NCBI RefSeq assembly: GCF_024054565.1
Contig: NZ_JAMXLR010000090.1
Coordinates: forward strand, 26,630 to 90,629
DNA length: 64,000 bases
DNA from: Aeoliella straminimaris
GTDB taxonomy: Bacteria; Planctomycetota; Planctomycetia; Pirellulales; Lacipirellulaceae
Direction: 5' to 3'
Shown: positions 60,362 through 64,000 of the stretch, in pieces
How the letters are laid out: each line of letters opens with the position of its first letter
How positions within the stretch are numbered: the stretch's first letter is position 1
Notes under the pieces: model-generated
Databases searched by the model: none
Seen by the model: only the letters and a program-made list of their open reading frames with translations
Told to the model about the DNA's origin: nothing
Made by a program: the position numbers and the translations under genes

Positions 60362-60652
60362 ATGGTCCTGGAGGAGGTGTACGTACACCCGGGGGCGTAC
60401 ACCCGCCAGCAGATTCAGCAACTGGAATCGACCCTGACTAGCACGGGCATTCGGAAAGTCGAAATCAATCGCCAGCAGTCATTGAAGGATCAGGGACACG
60501 ACCTGTACGAAGCTCTGTCCGATGCTGGGCTCGGCTTCAAACACCTGGACCGCGTGTTCAACGCCAACCAAGCGTTGGAAGCTGGTGACAGCAGCCAGCT
60601 AGAGTCCCTGCCTGATACCTATGCGGTTGGCGACAACCAGACCTTGGAGTAA
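60362..60652 (+). CDS. Small hypothetical protein (96 aa)
   Basis: The ATG at 60362 has AAGGG five bases upstream, one of the better ribosome binding sites in the window, and a terminator-like hairpin follows the stop. Both support a real gene. The product is soluble and hydrophilic (VYVHPGAYTRQQIQQLESTL, then GLGFKHLDRVFNANQALEAG), without signal peptide or recognised domain. It is the only plus-strand gene in the accessory stretch. Confidence 0.6.
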   Translation: MVLEEVYVHPGAYTRQQIQQLESTLTSTGIRKVEINRQQSLKDQGHDLYEALSDAGLGFKHLDRVFNANQALEAGDSSQLESLPDTYAVGDNQTLE

Positions 60653-60661
60653 TCCTCCAGG

Positions 60662-60700
60662 CCACGCTCCATTCGGGAAGGTCGGTTCCTCGGGGCGTGG
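60662..60700 (+). terminator. Terminator-like hairpin after the 96-residue gene
   Basis: CCACGCTCC (60662-60670) pairs with GGGGCGTGG (60692-60700) over 9 positions including one G-U, followed by TCTTTAT. It starts 10 bases after the stop of the 60362 gene. Confidence 0.6.
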
Positions 60701-60828
60701 TCTTTATCCATCGGTCGCGAGACTGTGAATTCTGCTACGGCGTGCAGCCGCGACCATACCACAAGCCACACCGAATCTGGGCACCATACGGATCGGTGTG
60801 GCTATGTGGGCCTCGCGATGCTTCGGTG

Positions 60829-60853
60829 TTATCGTTCAGCGGTTCTTCGCTTC
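60829..60853 (+). repeat. 25-bp direct repeat, copy 1 (copy 2 at 62021-62045)
   Basis: TTATCGTTCAGCGGTTCTT followed by N-GCTTC occurs at 60829-60853 and 62021-62045 with 24 of 25 positions identical. The copies flank the frameshifted gene at 61004-61770 and the orphan terminator at 61947-61980. Confidence 0.75.
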
Positions 60854-60887
60854 GGTGAGCCAATCGAAATTGCCTGAGTGTCAGCCC

Positions 60888-60957
60888 TGGTGGTGTTCGC
60901 TACTCCTAGAATTCCGATGGTTTACGGGTCGGTTTGGTTTTTGGACCATACGGGATC
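60888..60957 (+). repeat. 70-bp direct repeat, copy 1 (copy 2 at 63254-63323)
   Basis: The segments 60888-60957 and 63254-63323 match at 55 of 70 positions by my alignment without gaps. The longest shared run is GTGGTGTTCGCTACTCCTAG. They enclose the minus-strand accessory genes 61004-63009. Confidence 0.75.
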
Positions 60958-61003
60958 ATTTACTCTTGCACCCTACGCCATCGCGTCTTGTTGGCCTTTT
61001 ATA

Positions 61004-61770
61004 CTACTCGACTGGTTCGGTTGTGATCTCTGAAGTTGCGGAGTTTGTTTTCTCGTTTTCGGGTCGAGTCATTGGCGAATACGCCACTCGTAGATAGCCT
61101 CCATTAATTAGGTCGGATCGCACTGAACTCACGTCAATCGCAGTATCGAAGAGTTGCTTCAACTGTTCAGTGGGGATCGGCTTTAGTTGTCTTGCTATCA
61201 TCCCATCGGAAAACAATATACCACGGTTGCATGAGTGTGAGATAGGAAACATGCCATTGCCACACATCTCCTCAACAAGCTGGTTTAGAGTCAAGTCCGT
61301 TGCCTTGCCTAGTGGCATGGAGCGTTCCGGTAACTCAACAATCACCGCAACGCATGAATCCAACCTCCTTTCAAATTGCTCATCTCTTAGTCGGTCGAGA
61401 TTGTCGTCACCGGTTGCCACATGAAAATACGAGGTGTAGTATCCGCCAACTTCTGTTGGTGAATGCACATGCGAACAACAAAAAGTGACTCAAGCTGGCT
61501 TTGGAACAGCATTTCACTTGGAGTGGTATTGGGCAGCAATTCGGACTTAGCGAGTGCAACACGCCAATTGTCATCAGTGAACGGGCTGTCCGCATATCGT
61601 GTTTCATATTCCTTAAGAGCCGAGCGCAACTTGTATAGATGGGCCGTGCAATCAAGTTCTTTGACATGCTCCCTTCGGTTCGATACTGCCGTGACTCCTG
61701 CAATCGCTGCAAACATGAGGAGCGCTAAGGCCGCCATTATCCAGATAAGGTGGTTAGCGGATTTCTTCAC
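61004..61770 (-). pseudogene. Frameshifted gene for an envelope protein (two overlapping frames)
   Basis: A first frame (61770-61387) begins MKKSANHLIWIMAALALLMF, a membrane anchor, and continues ALKEYETRYADSPFTDDNWR, like secreted planctomycete proteins related to DUF1559/pseudopilins. A second frame (61468-61004) begins at a GTG and carries what looks like the rest: VGGYYTSYFHVATGDD, SCVAVIVELPERSMPLGKAT and DLTLNQLVEEMCGNGMF. The frames overlap and differ by -1, with a five-T run near the junction (about 61479-61483). One lost base in that run would explain the split. Alternatives are two real overlapping genes or a sequencing error. The sequence here is less GC-rich than the main part of the window. 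Confidence 0.55.
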
Positions 61771-62082
61771 TGTATGAACTCCATGCTCGTCTCCTGCGTG
61801 GAAAAACCAGCAGCTTGACCTATCGGCGGATCAGCAAGAAGATGCGTTTGGCGGAACGCACACGAAGAAGCCTTGGGAGTCATTCAGCAGGCGAGAGTAA
61901 GGTGAGGCTCTGTGGGTAATAGGTCAGATAGCCAGATTCGGTTACGCCCGTCACACCTTCGCGTGTGGCGGGTTTTATTTATGAATGGCTAGAACCACGT
62001 GATCCTTCGGCCCGACAGTTTTATCGTTCAGCGGTTCTTAGCTTCAGGGGGAGTCGAATCGCTATCGTACCTGGGAGGATTC
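61771..62082. other. Spacer with orphan plus-strand terminator
   Basis: No protein gene is supported. The stretch holds the terminator at 61947-61980 and the right copy of the 25-bp direct repeat (62021-62045). A 25-codon frame from ATG 61842 is too short to claim. Confidence 0.5.
61947..61980 (+). terminator. Rho-independent terminator not belonging to any called gene
   Basis: CCCGTCACAC (61947-61956) pairs with GTGTGGCGGG (61963-61972) over 10 positions with one G-U and a 6-base loop, then TTTTATTT. On the plus strand there is no gene upstream of it; the neighbours on both sides are on the minus strand. Read from the minus strand it lacks a T tract. A short plus-strand RNA from about 61800 is the likely owner. 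Confidence 0.7.
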
Positions 62083-62553
62083 CTACATGGCATTAATACG
62101 CGTAGGACTGGACCTTACGCGCTTGCGTGCCAGAATCACGCCTACCATCTGCAATAGTACAAACATGAAGAAAGACGTTGTTCTATCGCCAAACCTATAA
62201 AGACTATTTTCCTCTATGAGTAATCTCAATTGACGCTCACCCATTGCGACCCTTGAACTAAATGCAGTTGTCACCAAAAAGGCGATCACGCACATTCCTG
62301 CTGGCCAGACGCTCGACAGCCGATTGCGCAATGCGTAGCCGACAGCAAAAATAGTCACAAGTAACTTCCCAAGATTCAGCAGCTTTGAGTGCAAATGAAA
62401 TGCTATCCAAGGGGCGAAACCAGCCGTCGAGGCGAACAAGCCAAACGCCCCAAGCCAATAGAAGGCACTTAGAACGATGATAAGGACTGCTACTACCATT
62501 CGTGCAAAGAGCGAGTCCCATCCACGACTGGCCAGAATGTTTTTGATACGCAA
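62083..62553 (-). CDS. Hypothetical membrane protein (156 aa)
   Basis: I choose a TTG start at 62553 because AAGGAG lies 10 bases before it and the preceding small gene stops 5 bases earlier, a translationally coupled arrangement; ATG 62613 would overlap that gene by 55 bases. The product has about four hydrophobic segments (MVVAVLIIVLSAFYWLGAFG, LLNLGKLLVTIFAVGYAL, WPAGMCVIAFLVTTAFSS, SFFMFVLLQMVGVILARK) and a short basic tail. No family recognised. It ends the minus-strand series 63009-62083. Confidence 0.55.
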   Translation of the reverse strand: MRIKNILASRGWDSLFARMVVAVLIIVLSAFYWLGAFGLFASTAGFAPWIAFHLHSKLLNLGKLLVTIFAVGYALRNRLSSVWPAGMCVIAFLVTTAFSSRVAMGERQLRLLIEENSLYRFGDRTTSFFMFVLLQMVGVILARKRVRSSPTRINAM

Positions 62554-62558
62554 TTGCT

Positions 62559-62765
62559 TTAGTCTCCTTCGAGAAACGGGAACCCGACCCCAGGCTTGAT
62601 TTGGTCTTTCCAATCTGGATTACTGGGCCAAAACCGATGATCGTCCCCACCAAATTGGCCCGTGTAGGATTCTGATCCAACGTCAAAGTACATGCATTTA
62701 CGATTGTTGCCCTTTCCGCGCGGGTGCCACTGCTGGCTGGTCGTGGTTTGCTTCTTCGGAATCAT
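62559..62765 (-). CDS. Small hypothetical protein (68 aa), partly repeat-derived
   Basis: The start lies 7 bases after the preceding frame's stop and the end overlaps the ribosome binding site of the next gene, which favours translation. The product is hydrophilic with many aromatic residues (SYTGQFGGDDHRFWPSNPDW). Its N-terminal SQQWHPRGKG is encoded by an 18-bp repeat (62721-62738) that recurs inverted at 63139-63156, so the gene start has been built from or invaded by a repeat. Confidence 0.4.
   Translation of the reverse strand: MIPKKQTTTSQQWHPRGKGNNRKCMYFDVGSESYTGQFGGDDHRFWPSNPDWKDQIKPGVGFPFLEGD
62721..62738. repeat. 18-bp inverted repeat, copy 1 (copy 2 at 63139-63156)
   Basis: CGGGTGCCACTGCTGGCT at 62721-62738 is the exact reverse complement of 63139-63156, and similarity continues for about ten more bases. 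The pair flanks the transposase remnant at 62773-63009. Confidence 0.8.
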
Positions 62766-62772
62766 CAGTTAG

Positions 62773-63009
62773 TCACACAGTTCTCAACTCGTTCGCCAGC
62801 TTGCGGAGGACCAGCAGTGCTCTGTGGGCAGCCTCAGTAGCTCGTAAAGTTAGATTCTCCAGCAAACCAATCCGGTGGCACGGCCGATCACCTCGGCAGT
62901 CGTCGTCTAACAAAGGCCATCGGTGGTAGCACGAGAATGTCAACTCGTGAATCTCGCCCTGCTGGTCGAAGTGCCGGACTCGTTTTCGATGAGGCCTGGC
63001 AGAGGACAT
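62773..63009 (-). pseudogene. Remnant of a REP-associated/IS200-like tyrosine transposase
   Basis: The first ~35 residues (RPHRKRVRHFDQQGEIHELT, then FSCYHRWPLLDDD) match, from memory, the N-terminus of Y1-type REP-associated transposases common in Planctomycetes, where HELTFSCYHRRPLL is a hallmark. The following residues do not continue the domain: the His-hydrophobe-His metal site and the catalytic Tyr are absent. The frame ends after 78 codons, against about 200 in intact members. It is therefore a truncated, inactive copy. It sits between the arms of an 18-bp inverted repeat. Confidence 0.6.
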
Positions 63010-63339
63010 GCACTAAGCATAACACCGTGGCGAGTTACACGCCAAAGCTTACGCACACTGCTGGTCCAGGGACAACGTGGCGGACCGTGTTTGGCCCAAC
63101 TAGCCGCTGCGACTCACTCCATGGGTCCACACCCGACAAGCCAGCAGTGGCACCCGAAACGTGCCGGCAGTGCCACTCTGCCGCGTAAGGGCAATGTCCT
63201 GCACGAATTAGAGCGAATCGTGGTGCAGGGATGTAGATGGGCGTCCCCATTTGTCGTGGTGTTCGCTACTCCTAGGATTCCCGTGGTTTGAAGGTCGGCC
63301 GAGTTTCTGGACCGTACGCGGTCTACAAAAAGCCATAGC
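63010..63339. other. Spacer with repeat copies
   Basis: No gene is supported. It contains the right copies of the 18-bp inverted repeat (63139-63156) and of the 70-bp direct repeat (63254-63323). AGTGGCA and TGCCACT (63146-63152 with 63173-63179) form a further small palindrome. An open plus-strand frame of 122 codons crosses these repeats and is rejected. Confidence 0.55.
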
Positions 63340-63912
63340 TTATGGTATGGGCCAGTACATATCGAACAGCTCATCTAGAAGGTCGTCATCATGGGGCTTC
63401 CATCCATCAACTGGCGGATCGTCTACTGTAAGGTGACGAAAGATGTTCCTCACTCGGCGAATGCACACCTTGTTGTTGACATTTCTGCAGAAGTCTGATT
63501 CCCAGCTTCCCAGTTTTACGCTTGGTCGAATCTTGCTTCTGGAAGTCCACCCGTTGCAGAATTTCTCCTGGAGTGCACGGACCAATAGCTCCTTGGCTGT
63601 CTTCCGGACAGAATCACACTGAATTGCCTCTCTGTACATTGCCGCGACCAAGCCTCTCGCATTCGCACCGTGGTTCAGCCGTTCAGCTAACCTGACTGGC
63701 GAAAGATCCGGATTGGAGGCAAGGAACTCCAGAGCACTGTAACCTGACACCGATAGCGCACGAAGTGCAGTGGAAGTGAACTTGTGTTCAATAGCTTCTT
63801 TTTCAGGAGTAGGTTTCAACCTCTCTAGCATTTCCTCAGTCCAGCCTTTGGACTTTAAAATCGCCCATTCTTCTTCATCTAGCCAATGAGGTAGCCAATG
63901 TGGTGCACTCAT
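63340..63912 (-). CDS. Hypothetical protein (190 aa)
   Basis: The ATG at 63912 is supported by GGAG six bases upstream. The product is soluble, with a probably helical N-terminal part (LDEEEWAILKSKGWTEEMLE, VSGYSALEFLASNPDLSPVR). The C-terminal part is basic then acidic (VCIRRVRNIFRHLTVDDPP, DDDLLDELFDMYWPIP). I recognise no domain. Base composition is less GC-rich than the main part of the window, in keeping with an accessory gene. A TATAGT element on the minus strand (63952-63957) may be its -10. Confidence 0.65.
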   Translation of the reverse strand: MSAPHWLPHWLDEEEWAILKSKGWTEEMLERLKPTPEKEAIEHKFTSTALRALSVSGYSALEFLASNPDLSPVRLAERLNHGANARGLVAAMYREAIQCDSVRKTAKELLVRALQEKFCNGWTSRSKIRPSVKLGSWESDFCRNVNNKVCIRRVRNIFRHLTVDDPPVDGWKPHDDDLLDELFDMYWPIP

Positions 63913-64000
63913 TCTGGACTCCAGCCTTTAATTTCCATCAACAACTCTTCTACTATACTCAGGGGAACTAAAGGGGACATTCGGCAGGCGAACGGGGGGC
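63913..64000. other. Window end, upstream region of the 190-residue gene
   Basis: It contains the possible minus-strand -10 (TATAGT, 63952-63957) and an AAAGGGGACATTC segment (63970-63982) that I associate with flanks of REP-type transposases. No gene is visible before the window ends. Confidence 0.35.

Larger units (their letters stand above)
60653..61003. other. Spacer with hairpin and dispersed direct repeats
   Basis: After the terminator there is a perfect 9-pair hairpin CCACACCGA/TCGGTGTGG (60766-60774 with 60793-60801). The left copies of two direct repeats follow: 60829-60853, recurring at 62021-62045 with one difference, and 60888-60957, recurring at 63254-63323 with about 79% identity. 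A frame of 99 codons from 60798 overlaps these repeats and is not credible. Confidence 0.6.

Noticed and set aside
60798..61097. Plus-strand frame of 99 codons
   Set aside because: It spans both direct-repeat copies and overlaps the minus-strand frameshifted gene; the product is not protein-like.
62923..63291. Plus-strand frame of 122 codons
   Set aside because: It is antisense to the transposase remnant and then crosses the 18-bp and 70-bp repeats.
60000..63340. Chromosomal integron cassette array (attC sites)
   Set aside because: Single GTTAGGC-like (about 60086) and GTCTAAC (62904-62910) heptamers occur, but there are no paired core sites with the attC fold, no integrase and the genes do not share cassette spacing.
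1..64000. tRNA or rRNA genes
   Set aside because: No T-loop/anticodon-arm pattern or conserved rRNA segment was recognised in any spacer; a tRNAscan run would settle it.

Overview
The window reads as a chromosomal segment of a planctomycete, most likely of the order Pirellulales. The markers are: a small basic protein of the Planctomycetes/Chlamydia/Verrucomicrobia type (25064-25267), a DUF1559 prepilin-like protein, a TIGR03790 protein, a secreted CotH/dockerin giant with the 'LESRVVLS'-type N-terminus, very large anchored proteins, weak Shine-Dalgarno signals and many palindromic intergenic repeats. Base composition is fairly GC-rich, except in the last ~4 kb.

Layout. 1-0.5 kb: 3' end of glgC. 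0.6-10.7 kb: two overlapping giant genes (2172 and 1206 codons) for secreted, C-terminally anchored proteins. 11-18 kb: inositol-phosphatase family protein, an orphan Rho-independent terminator that may end a small RNA, a convergent pair of unknown genes, a secreted GH32 fructan hydrolase and an S41 C-terminal processing protease. 18.4-22.6 kb: CotH/dockerin protein. 23-26.4 kb: VTT membrane protein, a secreted unknown, the small basic protein and a Ser/Thr kinase with an altered catalytic loop. 26.5-31.1 kb: MacAB-like tripartite ABC exporter operon (ATPase, permease, HlyD adaptor). 31.2-42.7 kb: TIGR03790 protein, a 1492-residue TPR protein with two smaller envelope proteins, flotillin FloA and a DUF1559 protein. 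43-47.2 kb: rpmI-rplT-pheS-pheT, with leader hairpins, palindromic repeats between the genes and a PheT without the usual tRNA-binding OB insert. 47.3-53.6 kb: membrane protein, acyl-CoA synthetase, 2-hydroxyacid dehydrogenase and a long coiled-coil protein.

53.7-59 kb: a five-gene minus-strand operon of ABC ATPase, FtsX-like permease, an envelope protein starting at a CPYC motif and two DUF3299-like proteins with a shared Cys-Cys motif. Its composition recalls the zinc-starvation operons PA4063-PA4066 of Pseudomonas and zrgABCDE of Vibrio, and I propose it as a planctomycete variant of that poorly understood transport system. 59.5-64 kb: an accessory stretch with small unknown genes, one frameshifted gene, a decayed transposase start, direct and inverted repeats and another orphan terminator.

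No tRNA, rRNA or CRISPR array was recognised. All family assignments come from reading the translated proteins; no database was searched.
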